DNA from: Streptomyces sp. cf386
GTDB taxonomy: Bacteria > Actinomycetota > Actinomycetes > Streptomycetales > Streptomycetaceae
Length of the DNA stretch: 64,000 nucleotides
Assembly: GCF_900103585.1 (NCBI RefSeq)
Contig: NZ_FNHV01000021.1
Coordinates: 98,396 to 162,395, forward strand
Direction: 5' to 3'
In this document: positions 9,409-16,511 of the stretch, piece by piece
How positions within the stretch are numbered: the first letter of the stretch is position 1
How the letters are laid out: each line of letters opens with the position of its first letter
Notes under the pieces: model-generated
Told to the model about the DNA's origin: nothing
The model's input: the letters and a program-made list of their open reading frames with translations, nothing else
Database searches by the model: none
Position numbers and translations under genes: made by a program

Positions 9409-10383
9409 TCACTTGACCAGCAACGTCGCCGGATCGAGCGGCTTCTTCAGCATCCCGTGCTTCTCCATGAGGTCGGTCAGCCGCTTGAGCTGCACGGCGT
9501 CCATCGTGGGCGGAAAGACGGGCAGATCGATCGACTCGGCCTGCTTCTCAGTCACCTTGGTGTACGTCGGCAGGGTGTCGCGCACTACGGACGGGTCCTC
9601 CTCGGCGATCCGCACGGCCGCTTTGATGGCCCGCTGGAACGCGGCCAGCGTCTTGACGTTCCCGTCGACGTACCTGCTGGTGCTGACGTACCCGCTGAGA
9701 GGGATGGCCTCCACCGGCGCGGACGAGCCGTCGATGAGGACCCTGGCCTTCAACTCATCTTGAAGGGCGCTGTCGTAGGGCTCGACCGCGTGCACGGCGT
9801 CGACCTGGCCCTTGTCCAGGGCGGCGCCCATCTGCGGGAAGGGAATCGCCCGGTAGACGGGACGGCCGACGCCCTGTTTCGCGAGGATCTCGTCGAAGGT
9901 CAGCGACTGGACGTTGTTGAGGACGTTGACGGCGAGCTTCTTGCCCTCCAGGTCGGCGACGGTCTTGATGTCCGAGTCCTCGGACACCAGGACCTCCATC
10001 ATGCGCGGCGCGGCCCTGATCGCCTCGGCGACGATCCGGATGTCGAGGGTGCCCTTCTCGTAGGCCTGCAGATAGGTCACGTAGTTCGCGCTCGCGACCA
10101 TGTCGATCTGCCCCTTGGCCAGGGCCGGCAGCGCCTGGAGGCTCTGCTGGACCTGCTGGATACGGACGTCGAGGCCCTCCTTCTCGAACAGGCCGCGGTC
10201 CCGCGCGATGTAGAGGGCGACGCAGTCGATCAGTGGCAGGGCGGCCACGGTGACGGTCTCCCGCCCCTCGGCCCCGGACGAGGAGTCCCCGTCGTCGCCG
10301 CAGGCCGTGACCGCCACCAGCATGAGGGTGGCCGCGGCGGCCGCCGCTGTCCTCGTTCCCGAGCGCAATTGACGTAACGGCAT
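9409..10383 (-). CDS. Substrate-binding lipoprotein, NMT1/SsuA-like; TTA codon 3
   Basis: This 324-residue solute-binding protein has a lipoprotein signal (LMLVAVTAC, lipobox Cys near residue 28). The bilobed NMT1/THI5/SsuA fold that follows includes TVAALPLIDCVALYIARDRG and the typical LEGKKLAVN and VDAVHAVEP segments. It would capture a small anionic or thiamine-precursor-like ligand and lead the four-gene importer operon. The third codon is TTA (10375-10377), so translation should need the bldA leucyl-tRNA unless a downstream TTG (codon 6) is the true start. No good Shine-Dalgarno is visible before the ATG, and an inverted repeat lies immediately upstream. Confidence 0.88.
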   Translation of the reverse strand: MPLRQLRSGTRTAAAAAATLMLVAVTACGDDGDSSSGAEGRETVTVAALPLIDCVALYIARDRGLFEKEGLDVRIQQVQQSLQALPALAKGQIDMVASANYVTYLQAYEKGTLDIRIVAEAIRAAPRMMEVLVSEDSDIKTVADLEGKKLAVNVLNNVQSLTFDEILAKQGVGRPVYRAIPFPQMGAALDKGQVDAVHAVEPYDSALQDELKARVLIDGSSAPVEAIPLSGYVSTSRYVDGNVKTLAAFQRAIKAAVRIAEEDPSVVRDTLPTYTKVTEKQAESIDLPVFPPTMDAVQLKRLTDLMEKHGMLKKPLDPATLLVK

Positions 10384-10388
10384 GGCGA

Positions 10389-10412
10389 CATGACTACCAA
10401 GAATTTGTCATG
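10389..10412. promoter_or_regulatory. Inverted repeat CATGAC-N12-GTCATG (operator candidate)
   Basis: A perfect 6-base inverted repeat with a 12-base AT-richer spacer sits 5 bases upstream of the binding-protein start codon, in the 161-base gap to the divergent hydrolase gene. Its position would let a bound dimer block transcription of the importer. No regulator gene is adjacent, so the cognate protein is unknown. Confidence 0.4.
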
Positions 10413-10544
10413 ATCACCACAGTGCCATCCGAGACGGATGAACGGTGAACAACGCCGGCCGACCGGCCGGAACCGCGACGGTCGGCACACCGACCCGGAC
10501 GCGTCCATCTGTTGGTCTTCATCGATATACGCCACCTTGGTCGC

Positions 10545-11327
10545 ATGACCTCCTTCACGCTCCCGCACGAGCTGCACGGCGACGGCGCCCACAAGGTGTT
10601 CGCCGTGCACGGCTGGTTCGCCGACCGGTCCGCCTACGCGGCCGTCCTCCCCGACCTCGACCGTACGGAGTTCACCTACGCCCTCGTCGATCTGCGCGGC
10701 TACGGCCGGGCCAAGGACGCCGTGGGCGCGTACACGACGATCGAGGGGGCCCTCGACCTCGTCGAACTGGCCGACCGGCTCGGCTGGGAGCGGTTCTCGG
10801 TGGTCGGGCACTCGATGGGCGGCGCGGTCGGACAGCGCCTCCTCGCCGTCGCCCCACATCGGCTGCGCAGGCTGGTCGGTGTCTCTCCGGTTCCGGCGTC
10901 GGGGCTGGCGCTGCCGCCGGATCAGTGGGAGCTGTTCGCAGAGGCGGCGCACAAGCCGGAGAACCGGCGCGCCATCATCGACATCACCACCGGGGGACGC
11001 CGCCCGGCCGCCTGGCTCGACCGTATGGTCGCCCGTTCGCTCGTGGTCAGCGACCAGAAGGCGTTCCGCGCCTGGCTGGACTCCTGGGCCGGGGAGGACT
11101 TCCACACCCAGGTCGAGGGCTCCCTGGTCCCCGCGCTCGCCGTGACCGGCGCCCTCGACCCGGCCCTCTCCGCCGATCTCCTCCGCCGGACGTGGATGAT
11201 CTGGTATCCCCGCGCCGAGCTGTACGAACTCCCCTCCTCGGGCCACTACGCGATGGACGAGACCCCGCTGGAACTGATCCGGGTGACCGAGGACTTCCTG
11301 CGCGCGGACGAGGGGAGGCAGGCGTGA
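10545..11327 (+). CDS. Alpha/beta hydrolase
   Basis: This is a 260-residue cytoplasmic alpha/beta hydrolase. The oxyanion HGW motif is at residues 22-24, the nucleophile elbow GHSMGG has Ser90, the acid is in TGALDPALS and the catalytic His in SGHYAMDE. The family covers esterases, epoxide hydrolases and C-C hydrolases, and the substrate cannot be read. I chose the ATG at 10545 because it matches the usual beginning of the fold. The stop overlaps the GTG start of the P450 gene by 4 bases, so the two are translationally coupled and probably act on the same or successive metabolites. Confidence 0.88.
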   Translation: MTSFTLPHELHGDGAHKVFAVHGWFADRSAYAAVLPDLDRTEFTYALVDLRGYGRAKDAVGAYTTIEGALDLVELADRLGWERFSVVGHSMGGAVGQRLLAVAPHRLRRLVGVSPVPASGLALPPDQWELFAEAAHKPENRRAIIDITTGGRRPAAWLDRMVARSLVVSDQKAFRAWLDSWAGEDFHTQVEGSLVPALAVTGALDPALSADLLRRTWMIWYPRAELYELPSSGHYAMDETPLELIRVTEDFLRADEGRQA

Positions 11328-12586
11328 CCGTCCATCAGGCACCCCCCGTCCCCGACGTCTTCGACCCCCGCCAGCACGCCACCGGCGTCCCGTACGACGC
11401 CTATCGCGTCCTGCGCGACCACCACCCCGTGGCCCGCCAGGACGAGCCCGAGGTGCTGGGCTGGCCCGCCGGGCCCGGGTTCTGGGCGGTGACCCGGCAC
11501 GCGGACGTGGTGCGGGTGCTCAAGGACTCGGCGACGTACTCCTCGTACATCGGCGCGACCCAGATCCGCGACCCGGACCCGGACGACCTGCCGTTCATCC
11601 GCCGCATGATGCTCAACCAGGATCCGCCGGGGCACGGGCGCCTGAGACGACTGGTCAGCCGGGCCTTCACTCCCGGACGCATCGAACGCTTCGCCAAGGT
11701 GGCCAAGGACCGAGCCCGGACGCTCCTCGCCCACGCCCTCGACGAGGCCCGCGCCTCGGACGGCACCGTCGACCTGGTCACCACCGTCACCGACGACTAC
11801 GCCCTGCTCAACCTCGCCGACCTGCTCGGCGTACCGGAGGCCGATCGCAGGCTGCTGCTGCACTGGACGCAGCGGGTCATCGGCTACCAGGACCCCGACG
11901 AGGCGGGGCCGCAGGTGCTGGACCCGGCGGGCAAGCCGGTCAACCCACGGTCGCCGGCGATGCTGCGGGACATGTTCGGGTACGCCCAGCAGTTGGCCGC
12001 GCACAAGCGGCGGTATCCCGATGACGACGTCATGACGACGCTCGCCCACGACGCCGAACTCTCGCGAGCCGAGCTGGAGATGTTCTTCTTCCTGCTCACA
12101 GTCGCGGGCAACGACACCGTCCGCAGTGCGGCTCCGGGCGGGTTGCTCACCCTCGCCCAGCATCCGGAGGCGTACGACCGCCTACGCAACGGACGCGTCG
12201 AACTCACCCCCGCCGTCGACGAGTTGCTCCGCTGGCACCCCCCGGTCCTCACCTTCCGCCGCACCGCCGCGCAGGACACGGAGCTGGCCGGCCGTCGCAT
12301 TCGCGCGGGTGACAAGGTGGTCGTCTTCCACGCTTCGGCCAACCGCGACGAACGGGTCTTCGCCGACCCGGACCGGCTGGATCTGTCCCGCACCCCGAAC
12401 CCCCACGTCTCCTTCGGCGACGGCCCGCACGTCTGCATGGGGGCGCACTTCGCACGGCTCCAGCTGCGGGTGCTCTACCGGGAGGCCCTACGGGTCCTGC
12501 CCGAACTGCGCACGGCGGGAGCGCCGGAGCGCCTGGTGTCGAACTTCATCAACGGACTCAAGTCGCTCCCGATACGGATCACTTGA
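11324..12586 (+). CDS. Cytochrome P450 (CYP124/125/142-like)
   Basis: This is a 420-residue soluble bacterial P450. The I-helix motif is AGNDTVRSA, the K-helix ExxR is ELLR, and the heme loop is FGDGPHVCMG with the thiolate Cys371. The substrate-recognition segment MLNQDPPGHGRLRRLVSRAFTP and the C-terminal NFINGLKSLP resemble the actinobacterial CYP124/125/142 clade, which oxidises steroid side chains or methyl-branched lipids; that subfamily call is tentative. The GTG start at 11324 overlaps the hydrolase stop (GTGA). No ferredoxin gene is adjacent, so electrons must come from elsewhere. It converges on the DUF89 gene. Confidence 0.92.
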   Translation: MTVHQAPPVPDVFDPRQHATGVPYDAYRVLRDHHPVARQDEPEVLGWPAGPGFWAVTRHADVVRVLKDSATYSSYIGATQIRDPDPDDLPFIRRMMLNQDPPGHGRLRRLVSRAFTPGRIERFAKVAKDRARTLLAHALDEARASDGTVDLVTTVTDDYALLNLADLLGVPEADRRLLLHWTQRVIGYQDPDEAGPQVLDPAGKPVNPRSPAMLRDMFGYAQQLAAHKRRYPDDDVMTTLAHDAELSRAELEMFFFLLTVAGNDTVRSAAPGGLLTLAQHPEAYDRLRNGRVELTPAVDELLRWHPPVLTFRRTAAQDTELAGRRIRAGDKVVVFHASANRDERVFADPDRLDLSRTPNPHVSFGDGPHVCMGAHFARLQLRVLYREALRVLPELRTAGAPERLVSNFINGLKSLPIRIT

Positions 12587-12607
12587 GCCCTTCCCGCCCC
12601 ACGGTGA

Positions 12608-13795
12608 TCACGTCCGCACCTGGATCAGCGCATGCGTCCCGCCGGTCCGCCACTTCTGCCCCTCCGCCTCGACCAGCGCCGCCTCGGTCCGGGCGTCCAG
12701 CCCGGTGATCACGTCTGACTTCAGCGTCCGCAGGGCGGCGACCGGTCCGGGGAAATGCGCGGTGACCTCGGTGAACGGCGTGGTCGGCGGCCAGAGTCGG
12801 TCGCCGACGAGGCGACGGTAGTTGAGGTCGCCCTTGACGAGGGTGAGGGTCGCCGTGGCCAGCTCCTCGCGGAGGTCGCCGGGCATCTCCGCGAACGGCA
12901 GGGGGCCGCTGGAGAAGGGGTGCGCGCGGACGACGAGGCGGCCGTCGGTCATCGCCGACCAGAGCGTGCGGCCGTACGTCGCGGCCGCACCCGGTGCCGC
13001 CGTCAGTCGGCGCAGGGCGTCGAGTACGTCGGTGTGCGTGGCGTCGGAGACGTAGTAGGGGTACGGCTTGATATGCAGGACGGCCCGCCCGACGCGTCCC
13101 TGGGTGAGGAGGTGGGCGATGAGGAGCAGGTCGGGAACGAGTTCGCGGCCCGCGTTGTCGGCGATCAGACACAGGGTGGCCGCGCCGGACGGCGGGAGCA
13201 GGGACCAGAGGGTCTCGCTGTCGTCGGCCACCAGGGGCGGGGTGTCCGAGGAGGCCTCGCCCTGCGCGGCCGACAGCCGGAAGCCGAGGTCGGCGCGGTT
13301 GCCCCACAGGGAGCCGTGCAGCAGCGCCCGGTCCTGCTCGTCGGTGGGCCGGTCCGCGAGGGAGTCGAGGGCGGCCAGTTCCTCGTCGGTCTCCGGGGCG
13401 TCGAGCTCGGCCAGCTTGGAGGGGCGGAAGGGATCGATGCCCTGCCAGGGGCCGGGGGTGAAGTAGCCGACTGCTTCGAGGAGTTGGCGGTAGAAGTAGC
13501 TCTCCGACCACAGCCACGGTACGTCGAACCAGGACCGGCCGGTGTACAGGTCGGCACCCCATGCCGTCCAGCGGCCACGGTCGTGCGCGTCGGCGGGGAG
13601 CGGTTCGATCACGCCCTTGGCGCAGCTCGCGAGGAGCGCGTCCAGCGCGCGGTGCCGCTCGGGGTCGTACGGGAAGGACTCCCGTACCTGCCGGATGATC
13701 GCGGGATGCCGCTCGGCGAGAACGCTGTGCGGGAACGAGCCGGGTTCGCTGCCGAGGAGCACGGGCGCGAGCGGGGTGTCGGACCTGTCGGGCAT
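12608..13795 (-). CDS. Damage-control phosphatase ARMT1/DUF89 family protein
   Basis: This 395-residue protein resembles the DUF89 metal-dependent phosphatases, which remove damaged or overflow phosphometabolites such as sugar phosphates. The signature region CLIADNAGRELVPDLLLI contains the Asp-Asn pair of the metal site, and KGDLNYRRL carries the conserved Lys-Gly-Asp. An N-terminal helical domain precedes it. I chose the ATG at 13795 (MPDRSDTPLAP), which has GGTGAGG just upstream; a GTG nine bases earlier is also possible. It is a single gene between the P450 and the butyrolactone locus. Confidence 0.85.
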   Translation of the reverse strand: MPDRSDTPLAPVLLGSEPGSFPHSVLAERHPAIIRQVRESFPYDPERHRALDALLASCAKGVIEPLPADAHDRGRWTAWGADLYTGRSWFDVPWLWSESYFYRQLLEAVGYFTPGPWQGIDPFRPSKLAELDAPETDEELAALDSLADRPTDEQDRALLHGSLWGNRADLGFRLSAAQGEASSDTPPLVADDSETLWSLLPPSGAATLCLIADNAGRELVPDLLLIAHLLTQGRVGRAVLHIKPYPYYVSDATHTDVLDALRRLTAAPGAAATYGRTLWSAMTDGRLVVRAHPFSSGPLPFAEMPGDLREELATATLTLVKGDLNYRRLVGDRLWPPTTPFTEVTAHFPGPVAALRTLKSDVITGLDARTEAALVEAEGQKWRTGGTHALIQVRT

Positions 13796-13817
13796 GCGCC
13801 TCACCGTATCGCGGGCG

Positions 13818-14465
13818 TCATACGGCTCTGTTCTCCCGCTCCAGCTGTGTCGCGAGGGTGAGGTAGCGGGCGCGGCGGGGTACCGGGACCAGGCCCCGGA
13901 TCATGAGGTGCCACATCTCGGCCACCCGGCGGGGCTGGCGCGCGACGGGTTCGAGGGAGCGGCCGACGACGCGGGTGCCGACGAAGAAGCAGACGAGGGA
14001 GTGGGCCGCTGCCTCGACGTCGACGTCCGGATGAATGTCGGACTCCTTGGCGGCGCCGTGGAGTCTGCGGGTGGTGATGTCCAGCAGCTCGGTGAAGGGG
14101 TGCCGCAGGGGCGGCCGTATCACCACTCCCCCGGTGGCCAGGCGCAGGCCGGCCCGGGGTATCGGGCCCTCGACGGTCAGGCGCGTGATGCCGAACGTCG
14201 TGCGGATCAGTGCCTCCAGGGAGGAGTGGCCCCGGGCGTCCATCTCGCTCGCCACCTGACGGGAGGCCCTGGACTGGAGCTCCATGATGGCCTGGGCGAG
14301 GTCCTCCTTGGCCGCGAAGTGGAAGTACAGGGCGCCCTTGGTGACTTGGGCATGCTCGACGATGTCGCTGAGGCTGGTCGATTCATAGCCGTGACGGTCG
14401 AACAGTTCGGCGGCGGCTGTGAGGATCGTGGTGCGGGTCTGTTCGGCGCGTAACTGCCTCACCAT
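13818..14465 (-). CDS. TetR-family gamma-butyrolactone receptor-like regulator; TTA codon 5
   Basis: This 215-residue repressor has a TetR helix-turn-helix at about residues 10-55 (SLSDIVEHAQVTKGALYFHF) of the ArpA/ScbR type. It would bind ARE operators and release DNA on ligand binding. At the position where the other receptor in this locus has PFRQWVDHL, this protein reads PFTELLDIT. It thus lacks the Trp known to contact the butyrolactone in ArpA-type receptors and may be a pseudo-receptor. The fifth codon is TTA (14451-14453), so translation should depend on bldA. An ARE-like palindrome lies 25 bases upstream, suggesting autoregulation. It follows the AfsA-type gene on the same strand. 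Confidence 0.9.
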   Translation of the reverse strand: MVRQLRAEQTRTTILTAAAELFDRHGYESTSLSDIVEHAQVTKGALYFHFAAKEDLAQAIMELQSRASRQVASEMDARGHSSLEALIRTTFGITRLTVEGPIPRAGLRLATGGVVIRPPLRHPFTELLDITTRRLHGAAKESDIHPDVDVEAAAHSLVCFFVGTRVVGRSLEPVARQPRRVAEMWHLMIRGLVPVPRRARYLTLATQLERENRAV

Positions 14466-14489
14466 CGGCTGGACTCTCCTGGGACTGAA

Positions 14490-14511
14490 AAGAACGGGTC
14501 ATGCCGTTTGT
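14490..14511. promoter_or_regulatory. ARE-like operator (butyrolactone autoregulatory element)
   Basis: The 22-base imperfect palindrome AAGAACGGGTC/ATGCCGTTTGT matches the ARE half-sites bound by ArpA/ScbR-type repressors, about 8 of 11 and 7 of 11 positions by eye. It lies 25 bases upstream of the receptor-like gene at 14465, the usual place for an autoregulatory site. Confidence 0.5.
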
Positions 14512-14535
14512 TTCTTACTCTCCGTCAAAGATAAC

Positions 14536-15477
14536 TCACCCCTTCCCGGTTCCCACCGCACACTCGAAAAGCGTCGTCTCCCCCTGCCGTCCCACCACTT
14601 GCACGTCGGAGTCGTGCGCACCGGGCACGTCCACCACCTCTATCCAGGTGGGCCGGTCGAGTTCGGCATACTGGTGGAAGACGGTGTGGAAGGAAACGGG
14701 CGTCCGGCCGCGGTTCCGGGCCCTGGCGCGCACGGCCTGGCGGGCGGCTTCGAGGAGCAGCATTCCCGGCACGTGATCGAGTGGATGATCGAAGAAAACA
14801 GCATGTGCGGTATCAACTCGCAGCTGCCAGCGGTCGGGGTGATCCGCCGGGGCGAGGACGACATCCGCGGGCAGGGCACGTTCCACTTCGGCGGGCGGCA
14901 GACCGGGCGGGACGGGCACGGCCGACACGGTGGCCGCGGTACGGCCGCCGCGCAGCCGACGGTAGACGGCCTCGCTGGTCCAGGTGATGGCCAGGTGCCC
15001 GGTGGCGACGTGCTCGCCGCCGACCCGTATGTCGGCGTCGCACCGGAATCCGGCCGGGCGGCCACCGCGCTGATCGACATCGGAGACGGTGACGCGGAGG
15101 GTGGGTTCGGCGGGTGCGGCGCCGACGGCCAGATGCTCGGGGTGTGTGGTGATCCGGAGTTCCCTGAGCACGAACTGGTGCCCCAGGGGGACTTCGTAGG
15201 CGGTGTGCGCCAGGAGGGCGGCCGCCTGACGGACGGTTTCCGCGACGAGCAGCGGCTCGTACGCCGTCCGGTCCGACGACACGTGTAACTGGTGGGCGCG
15301 CGGCCATTGGGCGAAGACGGTGAACCGGTCGGTGGCGGTGCTGGTCACGCCGGTGAGCAGCGTTTCGGCCACCGCGGCCCGGTGGACGAGCTGGCGGGGT
15401 ACGGTGGCGGTCAGGCTGGCCGGCGCCATCGAGGTCTCGGCGAGCGGGTACGTGGCGAGTTGCCGCGGATGAGGCAT
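14536..15477 (-). CDS. AfsA/ScbA-type gamma-butyrolactone biosynthesis protein; TTA codon 64
   Basis: This 313-residue protein has the two hot-dog-fold repeats of the A-factor biosynthesis family. These enzymes join a beta-keto acyl chain to dihydroxyacetone phosphate, the first step to the butyrolactone autoregulator. The repeats run roughly from residue 25 to 165 and 195 to 310, with the conserved DRTAYEPLLVAETVRQAA and DHVPGMLLLEAARQA segments. The ATG at 15477 has a strong GGGAGGGG ribosome site. Codon 64 is TTA (15286-15288), so synthase production should be bldA-dependent. The gene is divergent from a full receptor gene across an intergenic ARE and is followed by a second receptor-like gene. 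Confidence 0.93.
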   Translation of the reverse strand: MPHPRQLATYPLAETSMAPASLTATVPRQLVHRAAVAETLLTGVTSTATDRFTVFAQWPRAHQLHVSSDRTAYEPLLVAETVRQAAALLAHTAYEVPLGHQFVLRELRITTHPEHLAVGAAPAEPTLRVTVSDVDQRGGRPAGFRCDADIRVGGEHVATGHLAITWTSEAVYRRLRGGRTAATVSAVPVPPGLPPAEVERALPADVVLAPADHPDRWQLRVDTAHAVFFDHPLDHVPGMLLLEAARQAVRARARNRGRTPVSFHTVFHQYAELDRPTWIEVVDVPGAHDSDVQVVGRQGETTLFECAVGTGKG

Positions 15478-15543
15478 TTCCCCTCCCAGGGTCCCTCCGT
15501 GTGTGCGCTGACAGACGGCGAGGTGCCCGTGCCGCGAGCGTTA

Positions 15544-15565
15544 GAGTACGAGGCGACCGGTTTGT
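15544..15565. promoter_or_regulatory. ARE-like operator between synthase and receptor genes
   Basis: The right half GACCGGTTTGT (15555-15565) matches the ARE half-site consensus at about 10 of 11 positions, and the left half GAGTACGAGGC is degenerate. It lies 67 bases before the AfsA-type start and 93 bases before the receptor start, so one bound dimer could control both divergent promoters. Confidence 0.6.
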
Positions 15566-15657
15566 TTTCAATGCGGCCTCGGGTCGCTCGCCGTGCCCGA
15601 ATCCGCTCCGGCGCACGCCGGGCGCACAGGCCAACTCGGTACAGCGGAGGGGCTGTT

Positions 15658-16335
15658 ATGGCGAGGCAGGAGCGCGCCATCAGAACGCGGAGGGTGATCC
15701 TGGAGGCCGCGGGCGCGGTCTTCGACGAACACGGGTACACCGCGACCACCATCTCGATGGTCCTGGAGCGGGCCGAGGTGACCAAGGGCGCCCTGTACTT
15801 CCACTTCCCGTCCAAGGAGTCCCTGGCCCAGGCCGTCCTGGACGAGCAACTGTCGCTCGGCGCGGTGCCGCCGCAGCCGTGCAAGCTGCAGGAACTCGTC
15901 GACATAACCTTCGTGTTCGGGCAGCGGCTGCTCGACAACTCACTGCTCAAGGGAAGCGTGCGGCTGGCGGTGGACCAGAGTGCACCGCCCGGTGTCGACC
16001 ACTCGGGGCCGTTCCGGCAGTGGGTGGACCATCTGGTAGTGGTGCTCGAACGGGCCAATGAACAGGGCGAGTTGCTGCCCACCGTGCAGCCCAGGCACAC
16101 GGCGGAGCTGATCGTCGGCGCGTTCGCAGGCATTCAGCTGATGTCCCGCGCGCTGACCGACCGCGGCGATCTGGCGGAGCGGACCTCGGTGCTGTGGGGA
16201 CACCTCCTGCCGAGTATCGCGCTACCGGGACTGCTGACCGGCATCGACCGCAGGCCCGACCGAGGGGTCCGCGTCCTGGCCGCCCTCGACACGGAGGACG
16301 CCGAGCAGGACGCCATGGACCTGTCCGCACGCTGA
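15658..16335 (+). CDS. TetR-family gamma-butyrolactone receptor (ArpA/ScbR-like)
   Basis: This 225-residue regulator has an N-terminal TetR HTH (TISMVLERAEVTKGALYFHF, about residues 28-47) and an all-helical ligand domain. The ligand domain includes PFRQWVDHL, whose Trp aligns with the butyrolactone-contacting Trp of ArpA, so it is the likely genuine receptor of this locus. It should repress from ARE sites until the autoregulator accumulates. The ATG at 15658 follows AGCGGAGGGG. No TTA codon is present, unlike the two leftward genes, so receptor synthesis would not need bldA. A strong hairpin follows the stop. Confidence 0.93.
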   Translation: MARQERAIRTRRVILEAAGAVFDEHGYTATTISMVLERAEVTKGALYFHFPSKESLAQAVLDEQLSLGAVPPQPCKLQELVDITFVFGQRLLDNSLLKGSVRLAVDQSAPPGVDHSGPFRQWVDHLVVVLERANEQGELLPTVQPRHTAELIVGAFAGIQLMSRALTDRGDLAERTSVLWGHLLPSIALPGLLTGIDRRPDRGVRVLAALDTEDAEQDAMDLSAR

Positions 16336-16426
16336 GTACACGACACCGACCGGAGTGACGGTTTCCGTCAGGCCGGTGGGTGGTCATCACAGGCTTGGCC
16401 GGTGGTCATCACCGACATAGACGAAC

Positions 16427-16467
16427 GGCGGGCCCGCCGATGCCCCATCCGCATCGGCCGGCCCGCC
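16427..16467. terminator. Bidirectional hairpin terminator
   Basis: GGCGGGCC-CG-CCGATGC pairs with GCATCGG-CC-GGCCCGCC around a 7-base loop. The hairpin sits between the converging receptor and protease genes, so it probably ends transcription from both sides. Confidence 0.8.
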
Positions 16468-16511
16468 CGCATGTGATACGCGTCCGTTCAGGACCCGTGT
16501 TCAGGGTTGGC

